A stretch of 64,000 bases of DNA, taken from the NCBI GenBank assembly GCA_947497475.1, contig CANMGS010000001.1, positions 868,001-932,000 of the forward strand, given 5' to 3'. The stretch comes from an uncultured Amylibacter sp. (GTDB lineage Bacteria > Pseudomonadota > Alphaproteobacteria > Rhodobacterales > Rhodobacteraceae). The position numbers were made by a program, and so were the translations under genes. Below the pieces are notes generated by a model, which saw only the letters and a list, made by a program, of their open reading frames with translations, was not told the origin of the DNA and searched no databases. Positions 18,869 to 27,234 of this stretch are shown one piece after another. Position 1 is the first letter of the stretch; each line of letters begins with the position of its first letter.

Positions 18869-19234
18869 GTGGGAACACGCAAAACTAAACGCATGTTTCA
18901 GGATATAAATTACGCCCAAAAGGGCCAGGCAAAGCTCCCTATTCATTTCCATCGAACAGAGCTCGCGCTGATCATGTCGCTATATGGCAGGATGGTTGCG
19001 GCAGGAGAATGGCGCGATTATGGAATTTCACCCCTTAAAGACGCTGCCGTCTTTTCCATCTTCCGACGCACAGCTGAACATCCAATCTATCGCATCGAGA
19101 AGCGGCCAAAATTGTCAACAAAACAAGGGCTTTACGCGATTATTGGCATGGATGGGCGTATCTTAAAACGTGGGCATGATTTGAAAACAGTCTTGCGTGT
19201 TTTAGAACGAAAAATGATCCGTTTGGTAGATTAA
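18869..19234 (+). CDS. DUF2794 family protein
   Basis: A 121-aa conserved alphaproteobacterial protein of unknown function. Family features visible are IHFHRTELALIMSLYGRMVA, EWRDYGI, AAVFSIFRR and a C-terminal YAIIGMDGRILKRGHDL. No signal peptide, membrane segment or catalytic motif is seen. The start given is GTG; the ATG at 18893 (MFQDINYAQK) is an alternative and neither has a strong ribosome-binding site. Its stop overlaps the end of the convergent NlpC/P60 gene by four bases. Confidence 0.83.
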   Translation: MGTRKTKRMFQDINYAQKGQAKLPIHFHRTELALIMSLYGRMVAAGEWRDYGISPLKDAAVFSIFRRTAEHPIYRIEKRPKLSTKQGLYAIIGMDGRILKRGHDLKTVLRVLERKMIRLVD

Positions 19235-19977
19235 GGCAAACGCTTACGTTGGGTAACTGGCCCATTGCCTGCCGCCAATATACGTGCGCAGGCCTGTTCA
19301 AACGATTCAAACACCGTCTTCATATGATAGCCGTTTGCATGCAGCAACATATCTGGCCCATAGATCAGTCCAACATGGCCTTTCCAGAACACAAAGTCCC
19401 CCCGTTTTAAGGGTACGTTAGCGTCCAAAGGCTCACCTAAAGTCTTTTCTTGCACACCACTATCAGCGGCACATTCGATTTTCGCACCCTTTAAGGCGGC
19501 AGAAATTAGCCCCGAACAATCGATTCCATATTGCGCATTACCACCCCATAAATACGGTACACCCAAATACCGTTCAGCCGTTTTCACATAATCAGGCTCA
19601 ACAGCCACAATAGATTCGACCTGTTGTTGATGCATAAACCCACCGCCGGCCAACTCTACATAATGGCCTTCTTCGCCCACTACAGTAATTTCGGCCTGAA
19701 ACGGCAAATGCATTATAGGCACAGTTTTAAAATTCGGCGTCGCATAAACATGCGCGCCCATATCGGAAATGCGGTTGGATGGATCAGCCCAGCCTGCCAA
19801 ATCACCACTGCGAATAAATCCTGCATAGTTATCAGATGGGCGAAACCCTTCGGCCCAACCATCTTTTTCCGCAGTCACATTAAACGCCTCACCAAACAAT
19901 AGCTGACGTTCAAGCGTTACACCGTGATCGCTGTACAAGTTCGCAACAGGCGTTTTTATACGGCGGATATCAGACAT
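19231..19977 (-). CDS. NlpC/P60-family cysteine peptidase with SH3-type domains
   Basis: A 248-aa cell-wall hydrolase. Two bacterial SH3-like segments (about 5-125) precede a C40 peptidase domain (130-245) with catalytic Cys in QYGIDCSGLI, His in WKGHVGLIYG and the third polar residue near LLHANG. Family enzymes cut D-gamma-Glu-diaminopimelate bonds in muropeptides. No signal peptide is visible, which suggests a cytoplasmic recycling role as in some YkfC-like enzymes. It overlaps the upstream aminopeptidase gene by eight bases, so muropeptide peptides freed here could be degraded by its partner (inference). Confidence 0.88.
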   Translation of the reverse strand: MSDIRRIKTPVANLYSDHGVTLERQLLFGEAFNVTAEKDGWAEGFRPSDNYAGFIRSGDLAGWADPSNRISDMGAHVYATPNFKTVPIMHLPFQAEITVVGEEGHYVELAGGGFMHQQQVESIVAVEPDYVKTAERYLGVPYLWGGNAQYGIDCSGLISAALKGAKIECAADSGVQEKTLGEPLDANVPLKRGDFVFWKGHVGLIYGPDMLLHANGYHMKTVFESFEQACARILAAGNGPVTQRKRLP

Positions 19978-21355
19978 AGTTTTCTTCGATCACCCGTAAA
20001 ATTGCCCGCGTGGATTGGCATGCCCCACCCAAAGTACGCCCAGGTTTTGCCGCTGGTGTCCAACCGTATAAATCCAGATGCACGAAATTCGCTGCATCTT
20101 CCACAAAACGGCGCAGGAATAATGCCGCTGTAATCGCACCTCCAAAACCACCTTTGGGCGCATTGTCCAAGTCAGCAACATCAGGTTCAATCACAGGTTC
20201 ATAAGCATCCCAAAACGGCATACGCCACAACGGATCCGCTTCTTTATCCGCTGCTTTGGAAATCGCATTTGCTAATTTATCACTGTCTGTGAAAAACGGT
20301 GGCACATCGGGGCCTAATGCTACACGCGCAGCCCCTGTTAACGTCGCCATACAGACCATAAAATCTGGCTTCTCTTCATCGGCATAGGCCAAAGCATCCG
20401 CCAATACCAAACGCCCTTCTGCATCCGTGTTATTCACCTCAACAGTCAATCCTTTGCGGGATGTCAAAACGTCCTGCGGACGATACGCCCCTGCGGAAAT
20501 AGAATTCTCAACCGCTGGTACCAAAACGCGCAAACGTACTTTAACACCCAGCGCCATGATCATATGCGCCAAGCCCATGACATTGGCAGAACCGCCCATA
20601 TCTTTTTTCATCAAACCCATCGACGATGCTGGCTTGATATTCAAACCACCCGTATCAAAACAAACACCCTTACCAACAAGCGTAATCTTTGGGTCTTTGG
20701 CATTGCCCCATGTCATATCTAACAAACGCGGCTCTTGATCTGAGGATCGCCCAACCGCATGAACCATCGGGAAGTTCTTTTTCAAAAGCGCGTCACCTTT
20801 GATGACGGTTACTTTCGCTTTATGCTCTTTGCCCAACGCTTTGAATGCCGCTTCCAACTGCTCTGGCCCCATATCAGAGGTCGGCGTGTTTATCAGATCA
20901 CGCGCTAAGAATTCACCAGCCGCCAAGATTTCCAACCGTTTGGCATCCACATCTTTGCTGGCCTTCAATTTCGCAGAAGCGCCCGATTTATCTTTATACC
21001 GATCAAATGCATATTGCGCCAAAAGCCATGCCAAACAGGCCTCTGCCAGCTCTGACTTTTTCAAACCAGACGCAAATTCATAAACACCCTTAGGCAATTG
21101 CATCGCAATAGGTGCAGCCCAATAGCGTCCACGTGACCGTGCAGCTGCATCGCCCCAACCCGCTAAAACCTGATCAACGCCGCCGTCTTTATTGGGCACA
21201 GTCAATACTTGCCCCAAACCGCCCGTAAATGTGCTGGCCTTGACCCACGCTTGAACAGCTTTTGGCTTTTTCGCCAGCCACTTTTTCAAACTCGCTGCTT
21301 CAATGAAATGTATCGGGGTTGCTTTTGATGATTTACCAGCAAACTTCGGGGGCAT
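19970..21355 (-). CDS. M17 leucyl aminopeptidase family protein
   Basis: A 461-aa cytosolic aminopeptidase with the M17 signature NTDAEGRLVLADAL and the dinuclear-zinc motifs VGKGVCFDTGGLNIK and MKKDMGGSANVMG, so all metal and catalytic positions look present. It is closer to PepB-like alphaproteobacterial proteins than to hexameric E. coli PepA. The downstream NlpC/P60 gene overlaps it by eight bases, which suggests a peptide-recycling operon. Confidence 0.92.
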   Translation of the reverse strand: MPPKFAGKSSKATPIHFIEAASLKKWLAKKPKAVQAWVKASTFTGGLGQVLTVPNKDGGVDQVLAGWGDAAARSRGRYWAAPIAMQLPKGVYEFASGLKKSELAEACLAWLLAQYAFDRYKDKSGASAKLKASKDVDAKRLEILAAGEFLARDLINTPTSDMGPEQLEAAFKALGKEHKAKVTVIKGDALLKKNFPMVHAVGRSSDQEPRLLDMTWGNAKDPKITLVGKGVCFDTGGLNIKPASSMGLMKKDMGGSANVMGLAHMIMALGVKVRLRVLVPAVENSISAGAYRPQDVLTSRKGLTVEVNNTDAEGRLVLADALAYADEEKPDFMVCMATLTGAARVALGPDVPPFFTDSDKLANAISKAADKEADPLWRMPFWDAYEPVIEPDVADLDNAPKGGFGGAITAALFLRRFVEDAANFVHLDLYGWTPAAKPGRTLGGACQSTRAILRVIEENYV

Positions 21356-21409
21356 TCGGATCTCCTAAACTATCCTCGTAACCCTAGCCAATTTCACAAG
21401 CTCTTCAAG

Positions 21410-21796
21410 CTATTGATCCGCTAAAACCCTTGGCAGTTCCGCCAATTGAAACAGGCTTGCCTCACCCAGACAGACCATACGTTGACAAATCACTGGTATA
21501 ATTTCCAAATCCGCTGAATCAATGGCCTCAATTAATTGGCACGCAACATCACAAACGCTGTCCAACCCAACCTGCAGGCACAAAGACTTTAAATTCCCTG
21601 CAATGCGCCGCGCTGCTTGTGTGTCGTTTTCATAAACCGCCATTTCCAACTGGCAGAGTTTATCTGATACCTCAAAAAGCGCACGCTCGAACACACGCAA
21701 CCCTTGCTGTGTTCCCAATTCAGACAATAAAATATAGATTTCATCGTAATTTAACTTTGGCACTTCGTTCGATCGAAATGCTATAATCTCAGCCAT
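21410..21796 (-). CDS. Small helical protein of unknown function, Hpt-like
   Basis: A 128-aa soluble, mostly helical protein. The stretch AARRIAGNLKSLCLQVGLDSV is arranged like the AHxLKGxxxxxG segment of histidine-phosphotransfer (Hpt) domains, but the phospho-His position is occupied by Arg/Ile, so phosphotransfer is unlikely. The ATG chosen (MAEIIAFRSN) has an AGAGGTGG ribosome-binding site nine bases upstream; an upstream TTG would add 11 residues. It lies upstream of the M17 peptidase on the same strand with a 54-bp gap. Confidence 0.6.
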   Translation of the reverse strand: MAEIIAFRSNEVPKLNYDEIYILLSELGTQQGLRVFERALFEVSDKLCQLEMAVYENDTQAARRIAGNLKSLCLQVGLDSVCDVACQLIEAIDSADLEIIPVICQRMVCLGEASLFQLAELPRVLADQ

Positions 21797-21934
21797 TCTA
21801 TTCACCACCTCTATAAGCCCCAGTGGCAAACCTAGCGTGGCATTTGCAAAAAAGTCCTAACCGAAGCGTTCGCACCTCTTGTAAAATCACTCAAAATCTA
21901 CGAAAAATGAGACTAAATCGGGGTTAGACTACAC

Positions 21935-22588
21935 ATGAAATACATTAAGCCACTGCCAAGTTTCCTTGCCAATCGCTACCACGGATGGAAAGCAACACAA
22001 TTCCAGGAAAACAAAGCTTGGATTGCAAAACTGGTTGATGATGGTCAGCACCCACGCACAATGGTAATCTCATGCTGTGATAGCCGTGTGCATGTTACAT
22101 CTGTTTTTGGCGCAGAAACTGGCGAATTTTTCATTCACCGTAATATCGCCAACCTCGTTCCAAAGTTCTTGCCAGACGGTGATCACCACGGCACATCAGC
22201 CGCCATTGAGTATGCAGTTACAGCATTGGGCGTGACCAACATCATGGTCATTGGCCATTCACACTGTGGTGGCGTCAAAGGCTGCCATGATATGTGTTCG
22301 GGTAAAGCCCCAGAATTGGATGACAAAAGCAGTTTCGTTGGCCGTTGGATGGATATCCTTCGCGAAGGCTATGAACGCGTGGCAGAAAAAGGCGGCACTG
22401 ACGATGAACAAATCGCTGCATTAGAACGCGAAGGTGTGTTGGTCTCTATGGAAAATCTTATGACCTTCCCATTCATTCAAGAACGTGTTGAAAGCGGCGA
22501 CTTGTCCCTACACGGTCTGTGGATGGACATCCGCGATGGTGGTTTGGAAGCTTATAATTGCGCTTCAGAAAAATTCGAGCAAATATAA
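21935..22588 (+). CDS. Beta-class carbonic anhydrase
   Basis: A zinc enzyme of 217 aa that interconverts CO2 and bicarbonate. The ligands are C47, D49 (in SCCDSRV), H108 and C111 (in GHSHCGG), the complete beta-CA set. It probably supplies bicarbonate for carboxylases in the cytoplasm. It is monocistronic. An AATGAGACTAA motif 20 bases before the ATG nearly repeats the inverted pair near lolA. Confidence 0.93.
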   Translation: MKYIKPLPSFLANRYHGWKATQFQENKAWIAKLVDDGQHPRTMVISCCDSRVHVTSVFGAETGEFFIHRNIANLVPKFLPDGDHHGTSAAIEYAVTALGVTNIMVIGHSHCGGVKGCHDMCSGKAPELDDKSSFVGRWMDILREGYERVAEKGGTDDEQIAALEREGVLVSMENLMTFPFIQERVESGDLSLHGLWMDIRDGGLEAYNCASEKFEQI

Positions 22589-22712
22589 ATCATATATTTG
22601 CGCCAAAACACGCCAATCGGCACAAACTATCTTCTAAAACCTTATCCCTTTCTAAAACTGTGATAATTTACGCCTACTAATAGGCATCACTTTTTAAATA
22701 AGGATTATTCAA

Positions 22713-23246
22713 ATGAAACTGATCAAACGGCTTTTAGGCTTAACCGTTCTATTAGCAATTGCATTCATATTAATCGCATTCATTCTACCACGGACGGTTA
22801 CCGTAGAACGTGATATCGTAATCAACGCAGCACCAGAAGTTATCTTTCCGTATGTAAACAATCCGAAAAAGACCGAAACATGGTCACCTTGGCTTAGTCA
22901 TGATCCAAATACAAAGCTTACCTATACTGGACCCGAAGCGGGTGTCGGCAGCAAGATGGAATGGGATTCAGACAATCCAAACGTAGGCAAAGGCACAGCC
23001 GAAATTGTTGAAAGTATAGAAAACAAAGAGGTTAAAACCGCGCTCGATTTTGGACCACAAGGCACAGCAGATGCATGGTTCAGATTATCACCAGAAGGGA
23101 CATCAACCAAAGTAACTTGGGGCTTCACTGCGGATGCGGGCATGAACCCAATCGCACGCTGGATGGGTCTGATGTTGGATAAATGGGTCGGTGCGGATTA
23201 TGCGAAAGGTCTTTCAAATCTGAAGACTTTAGTCGAAGCGCAATAA
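22713..23246 (+). CDS. SRPBCC-family protein with N-terminal membrane anchor
   Basis: A 177-aa protein whose residues 8-26 (LGLTVLLAIAFILIAFILP) form a membrane anchor or uncleaved signal. A START-like SRPBCC fold follows (VERDIVINAAPEVIFPYVNNPKKTETWSPW), with the typical hydrophobic-pocket pattern. The family binds hydrophobic ligands or polyketide-like molecules; no specific ligand is known. It stands alone after the carbonic anhydrase gene. Confidence 0.86.
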   Translation: MKLIKRLLGLTVLLAIAFILIAFILPRTVTVERDIVINAAPEVIFPYVNNPKKTETWSPWLSHDPNTKLTYTGPEAGVGSKMEWDSDNPNVGKGTAEIVESIENKEVKTALDFGPQGTADAWFRLSPEGTSTKVTWGFTADAGMNPIARWMGLMLDKWVGADYAKGLSNLKTLVEAQ

Positions 23247-23311
23247 GAGCAGCGTACGCACCTCTAAAAACCCATTAACCTTTTTGACGGTATAAAGCTT
23301 GTGTCGACAAA

Positions 23312-23442
23312 GTGGTTCATGGGTTTTCAAAGGGCGGGTAACAACGTCAAATGCGAAAACCACCGAAATAACAGTTAGATTAGGTGCAGGGGATAAAGTC
23401 CCTGTTCAGGCTATAACCGCACTTAGGTGGCGCCACCTTTTT
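23312..23442 (+). other. Structured non-coding stretch ending in a hairpin plus T-run
   Basis: The 277-bp convergent gap holds several pairing segments in a row: GGTTTTC (23322-23328) with GAAAACC (23355-23361), GTGC (23384-23387) with GCAC (23419-23422) enclosing AGGG/CCCT, and the closing palindrome AGGTGGCGCCACCT with T5. It could be the structured 3' UTR of the SRPBCC gene or a separate small RNA. I found no convincing promoter just upstream. Confidence 0.3.
23425..23442 (+). terminator. Hairpin with T-run after the SRPBCC gene
   Basis: The 14-base perfect palindrome AGGTGGCGCCACCT can form a 5-bp stem with a GCGC loop and is followed by TTTT. It is 180 bases after the SRPBCC stop. Confidence 0.45.
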
Positions 23443-23466
23443 AAACTTACACAGATTAACAAACGA

Positions 23467-23496
23467 TAAACCCCGCCACCAAAACTGGCGACGGGG
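23467..23496 (-). terminator. Rho-independent terminator after the MuiA-like gene
   Basis: On the minus strand CCCCGTCGCC pairs with GGTGGCGGGG (ten pairs, two of them G-T) and is followed by TTTA. It lies 28 bases after the MuiA-like stop. Confidence 0.65.
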
Positions 23497-23523
23497 CAAA
23501 AAGCATGTTCTATTTGTTGGGCG

Positions 23524-25185
23524 TTAACGACGACCCAACTGTTTGTCCTCTGGCCATTTCAACGTCCAACCATAGTTGATCGTTTCCATAGCACCTGCAT
23601 TCATTGGAATGGTCCAACCCACCACACCACGACGACCTTCGATATTCGTCTCGGTCGGTTTCGGGCTGGTATCCAAAGTCACCTCTAAATCCTCAGCCTC
23701 TGACACTGGCAAGGCAGCATAGGTCGTCACATCAATCGCATAATCCAACAGGCTGCGGATGCTGACCTCATACTTTTCAATCTTCTGATTATAGGATGAA
23801 ATAATCCCCGTATCGCCATCTTGAACTTGCAACGTACGTTGCTCTACCAAGATGCCATTCAACGGGCCAAGCGCCATATCGAACGTATCACCATTGGCTA
23901 CTTCACCGATATAAGACTGCCCAACCATCACACCATCACGGATCAATGTCGCCTCACCCGGCAACAAAGTCCCACCTGTGGTGTTTTCCAACTCGGCATA
24001 TAAAACCGCAGTGCTGTTCTGCCCAATCGTGGCACGCGCACCCAATTCCACATCACTTTGTATTGCATCTAAACGGAACAGTTTGCCGTTGATATCGCCG
24101 CGCAACTTGCCTATACGGCCCAATTCAAATTCAATCGTTTGCCCACGTACAGTCGATGCATATTGTTCATATCGCGGTGCCGCAGCCGTTTCCATCACTG
24201 GCTCAGCCAAAGCATCTGCAGCTTGGCCGCGTGCCACACTCTTTTGCGCCATGCGGATCAATTCTTTTGGATCAAAGATGTACTTAATATCTGGATATGG
24301 CAAAGACACCTGTGTTGCACGGTTCAAATCAGATGTAGACAAAGTCACCACCACATCCTGCCAATCTTCACCACTGCGTTGCCAGATGCTTGCCTGACGG
24401 ATCATGTCCACTTTGGCGTTCGCTTTGTCTTGATCCACTTTGATTTCATAACTCGGCTGCCAACCAGCGTTCTGACTTGCATATATCAGCGTCAGATCAT
24501 CCTTGAATTCTGCATCCACAACCAAATCAATAATCGCCGTTGCTGTTGCACGCTCTAATGGCAATGTCGCTTCCAATGCTGCATGTGCTCGCGCCACTTT
24601 TGCATCTGCTTCATTCACAGCGCGGTTCGTTTGGGTCAATTCATTCTGCGCAGTTTCCAATGCCACAATTGCCGCAGAAATTTCCGCGCCAAGCGCACCA
24701 ATTAGGCTGGTCAATTCATCCGCCGTTGGTGTATGGCCGCCTGTTCCACCTGACATTTTACCTTCGGATAAAGACGTCAAATATTGCACTTTCAAATTAG
24801 ATGCCGCCACCGCAGCCTTTGCAGCAATCCGTGTATCTTCAACAGCAATCAATTCACCCTTCGCAGCATCCAAAGCTTTTTCAGCAGCAATCTGTTCGTC
24901 AGATTTCACAGGCTCTACAGGCACCTGACGCCCTGTGCTGAACCCAATCGATTGGATCGTCACCCCATCCGCAAACGCCTGAAACTGCCCACCTTGCAAA
25001 TCTTGCGGCAAGTCTGTGACCAACACCTGATGCTGTCCTGCGGGTAAATCCAAACTGACTTTACGATCATATAAGGCAGCTTGGGGAAAGATTTTCACCG
25101 CATCCAATGTACTGCCAGTGGTCACTGTTTCAGCGACAGAAAATTGAGGGAAAAGGGAAAGAACGACGATTAAAGAATAGCGCAT
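23524..25185 (-). CDS. MuiA-family (DUF4139) secreted protein
   Basis: A 553-aa protein with a Sec signal peptide (cleavage near SVAET). An N-terminal DUF4140 segment (DAVKIFPQAALYDRKVSLDLP) follows, then a long coiled coil (about 100-215, Ala/Glu-rich heptads) and the C-terminal DUF4139 beta domain (about 220-550) with SAGWQP-like NAGWQPSYEIKVD and the closing TINYGWTLKWPEDKQL. The family is called mucoidy inhibitor A after an E. coli capsule phenotype; the biochemical role is unknown. It lies downstream of asd, separated from it by a strong terminator, so it is a separate unit. Confidence 0.86.
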   Translation of the reverse strand: MRYSLIVVLSLFPQFSVAETVTTGSTLDAVKIFPQAALYDRKVSLDLPAGQHQVLVTDLPQDLQGGQFQAFADGVTIQSIGFSTGRQVPVEPVKSDEQIAAEKALDAAKGELIAVEDTRIAAKAAVAASNLKVQYLTSLSEGKMSGGTGGHTPTADELTSLIGALGAEISAAIVALETAQNELTQTNRAVNEADAKVARAHAALEATLPLERATATAIIDLVVDAEFKDDLTLIYASQNAGWQPSYEIKVDQDKANAKVDMIRQASIWQRSGEDWQDVVVTLSTSDLNRATQVSLPYPDIKYIFDPKELIRMAQKSVARGQAADALAEPVMETAAAPRYEQYASTVRGQTIEFELGRIGKLRGDINGKLFRLDAIQSDVELGARATIGQNSTAVLYAELENTTGGTLLPGEATLIRDGVMVGQSYIGEVANGDTFDMALGPLNGILVEQRTLQVQDGDTGIISSYNQKIEKYEVSIRSLLDYAIDVTTYAALPVSEAEDLEVTLDTSPKPTETNIEGRRGVVGWTIPMNAGAMETINYGWTLKWPEDKQLGRR

Positions 25186-25238
25186 TAAAACACCTTGTAT
25201 TGGTTATGTCTGAAATGAATATAACCACGGCTTAACAT

Positions 25239-25264
25239 AAAAAAAGGGGGCTCTTGCCCCCTTT
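25239..25264 (-). terminator. Rho-independent terminator after asd
   Basis: On the minus strand AAAGGGGGC and GCCCCCTTT form a 9-bp stem with a 4-base loop, followed by seven T. It lies 45 bases beyond the asd stop. Confidence 0.87.
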
Positions 25265-25308
25265 AAATTCCATCGGTGGTTTATCGCCACCTTTGTAACA
25301 TTAAAGCC

Positions 25309-26331
25309 TTAGCCTTTTTTCAGAACTTCGCGTCCCAAAAGCTCGGCAATCTGTACTGTGTTCAGTGCCGCACCTTTGCGCAGGTTGTCGGAAACAACCC
25401 ACAGGTTCACACCGTTATCAATTGTGCTGTCTTGGCGGATACGGCTGACATATGTTGCGAACTCACCCACACATTCGATCGGTGTGATATAACCACCGTC
25501 TTCGCGTTTATCGACAACCATAACACCTGGTGCTTCACGCAGGATGTCACGCACTTCGTCTTCATCCACGAAATCTTCGAACTCGATGTTCACTGCTTCA
25601 GAGTGACCCACGAATACAGGCACACGCACACAAGTCGCTGTCACTTTGATGGATTTATCGATGATCTTCTTTGTTTCAGCGACCATCTTCCACTCTTCTT
25701 TGGTGGAGCCATCATCCATGAATACATCGATATGTGGGATCACGTTGAATGCGATGTCTTTTGTGTAAACACTCGCTTCCACTTCCTGACCTGGTACATA
25801 TTTACCTTTGGTCTGGTTCCACAATTCTTCGATCGCTGCTTTACCAGTGCCTGAAACAGACTGGTAAGTTGAAACAACAACACGTTTGATCTTTGAACGG
25901 TCATGCAAAGGCTTCAGTGCCACAACCATCTGTGCAGTTGAACAGTTCGGGTTGGCAATGATGTTTTTGTTTTTGTAATCGTGAATTGCTTCAGGGTTAC
26001 ACTCTGGCACGATCAACGGGATCTCTGGGTCGTAACGGTATAGCGAAGAGTTATCGATCACCACACAACCAGCTGCTGCCGCTTTTGGCGCATACTCTTT
26101 AGTTGCATCAGAACCCACAGCAAACAAAGCCATGTCCCAACCCGTGAAATCGAAAGTGTCCAAATCTTCCGTCTTCAACGTCTTGTCACCAAAGCTACAT
26201 TCCGTTCCTAGTGAATTGCGGCTTGCAAGCACAGCAATCTCATCAATCGGGAACTGACGTTCATCAAGAATATTTAGCATTTCGCGGCCTACGTTGCCTG
26301 TGGCACCCGCGACGACAATACGGTAACCCAT
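25309..26331 (-). CDS. asd: Aspartate-semialdehyde dehydrogenase
   Basis: A 340-aa NADP enzyme that reduces aspartyl phosphate to aspartate semialdehyde, the branch point to lysine/diaminopimelate, threonine and methionine. The nucleotide loop VAGATGNVGREML, the active-site Cys in NPNCSTAQM, the QSVSGTGKAAIEEL stretch and the His of VGHSEAVNIEF are all present. The ribosome-binding site AGGAG sits inside a small TTAGG/CCTAA dyad just before the ATG. It is divergent from the secreted protein at 26463. Confidence 0.95.
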   Translation of the reverse strand: MGYRIVVAGATGNVGREMLNILDERQFPIDEIAVLASRNSLGTECSFGDKTLKTEDLDTFDFTGWDMALFAVGSDATKEYAPKAAAAGCVVIDNSSLYRYDPEIPLIVPECNPEAIHDYKNKNIIANPNCSTAQMVVALKPLHDRSKIKRVVVSTYQSVSGTGKAAIEELWNQTKGKYVPGQEVEASVYTKDIAFNVIPHIDVFMDDGSTKEEWKMVAETKKIIDKSIKVTATCVRVPVFVGHSEAVNIEFEDFVDEDEVRDILREAPGVMVVDKREDGGYITPIECVGEFATYVSRIRQDSTIDNGVNLWVVSDNLRKGAALNTVQIAELLGREVLKKG

Positions 26332-26462
26332 TTTAGGTCTCCTAAGTTAAAGTTTGGACATGTTCATAAGCGAACGAGGCGGCTATACTCTGTTCAACAC
26401 TATTGTGAAATGCCAAATGCGCAGATTCTTTGTATTCTGTTGCAAAAGAATGAGGTTTCGTC

Positions 26463-26816
26463 ATCAAATTTACGTTTACAGCCCTAGCGGCCGTCCTAAT
26501 CACCACATCAGCACTGGCTGATTCCCCGAAAATCATCGCCGTAGATGCTGGTAAATCAGGGTCCACATGGCGTTTTGATGTCACATTGAAACATGCTGAT
26601 ACAGGCTGGGATCATTATGCTGATGGTTGGGGTGTATACCTGAAAGATGGCACCGAACTGGGCTACCGCGTATTGGCGCACCCGCATGTAAACGAGCAAC
26701 CGTTTACGCGTTCACTGGGTGGGGTCACTATTCCAACAGGTACTAAATCCGTAATCATCAAACCGCGCGATAGCGTGCATGGTATTGGTGAAGATTTTGA
26801 AGTTAAGCTTCGTTAG
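26463..26816 (+). CDS. Small secreted conserved protein, apparently with an ATC start codon
   Basis: The frame codes for a signal peptide KFTFTALAAVLITTSALA (cleavage before DSPK) and a mature domain of about 98 aa containing DTGWDHYADGW, GTELGYRVLAHPHVNEQPFT and DSVHGIGEDFEV, a pattern I associate with conserved alphaproteobacterial secreted unknowns. No ATG, GTG or TTG lies between the in-frame TGA at 26451 and the signal peptide. The sequence TGAGG followed by seven bases and ATC AAA TTT has ideal ribosome-binding spacing, so ATC at 26463 is the likely start (117 aa). The next canonical start, a TTG at 26586, would remove the signal peptide and 41 codons. fosX follows nine bases after the stop. 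Confidence 0.66.
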   Translation: MKFTFTALAAVLITTSALADSPKIIAVDAGKSGSTWRFDVTLKHADTGWDHYADGWGVYLKDGTELGYRVLAHPHVNEQPFTRSLGGVTIPTGTKSVIIKPRDSVHGIGEDFEVKLR

Positions 26817-26825
26817 TATGTGAAC

Positions 26826-27227
26826 ATGATACAAGGTTTAAGCCACATAACATTCATTGTTAGCGATCTGGATAAAATGGAGAACATGCTAACAACCGTA
26901 TTAGATGCCCGAAAAATATATGACAGTGGCGATAAAAAATTTTCACTTTCAAAGGAACGGTTTTTCGATATCGGCGGTGTTTGGGTTGCCATTATGGAAG
27001 GTGAACCACTTCCGACACAAACCTATAATCATGTTGCATTTAAAATGGACGCCAGTGAATATGATGAACGTCTAAAGAAAATACAATCTCTTGGTCTTAA
27101 ACTGCGCGAGGGCAGATCGCGTGTAGAGGGCGAAGGCCACTCCATATATTTCTATGATTATGATAACCATATGTTTGAATTACACAGTGGCACCCTTGAA
27201 GAACGCTTAGAACGTTACTCAAAGTGA
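26826..27227 (+). CDS. fosX: FosX-type fosfomycin hydrolase
   Basis: A 133-aa vicinal-oxygen-chelate enzyme, the exact length of Listeria FosX. The metal ligands H7, H69 and E118 and the general base E44 fall at the numbered positions of that enzyme (GLSHIT, FSLSKERFF, TYNHVAF, FELHSGTLEERL). FosX adds water across the fosfomycin epoxide using Mn2+. The ATG giving MIQGLSHIT was preferred to a GTG two codons upstream because it reproduces the family start. It is probably co-transcribed with the preceding secreted protein. Weak native FosX homologues in environmental bacteria can have another epoxide as true substrate. Confidence 0.85.
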   Translation: MIQGLSHITFIVSDLDKMENMLTTVLDARKIYDSGDKKFSLSKERFFDIGGVWVAIMEGEPLPTQTYNHVAFKMDASEYDERLKKIQSLGLKLREGRSRVEGEGHSIYFYDYDNHMFELHSGTLEERLERYSK

Positions 27228-27234
27228 CTGACTA

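Noticed and set aside
26342..26584. 80-codon minus-strand frame opposite the secreted protein start
   Set aside because: It overlaps the signal-peptide-coding region of the plus-strand gene and has no recognisable domain.
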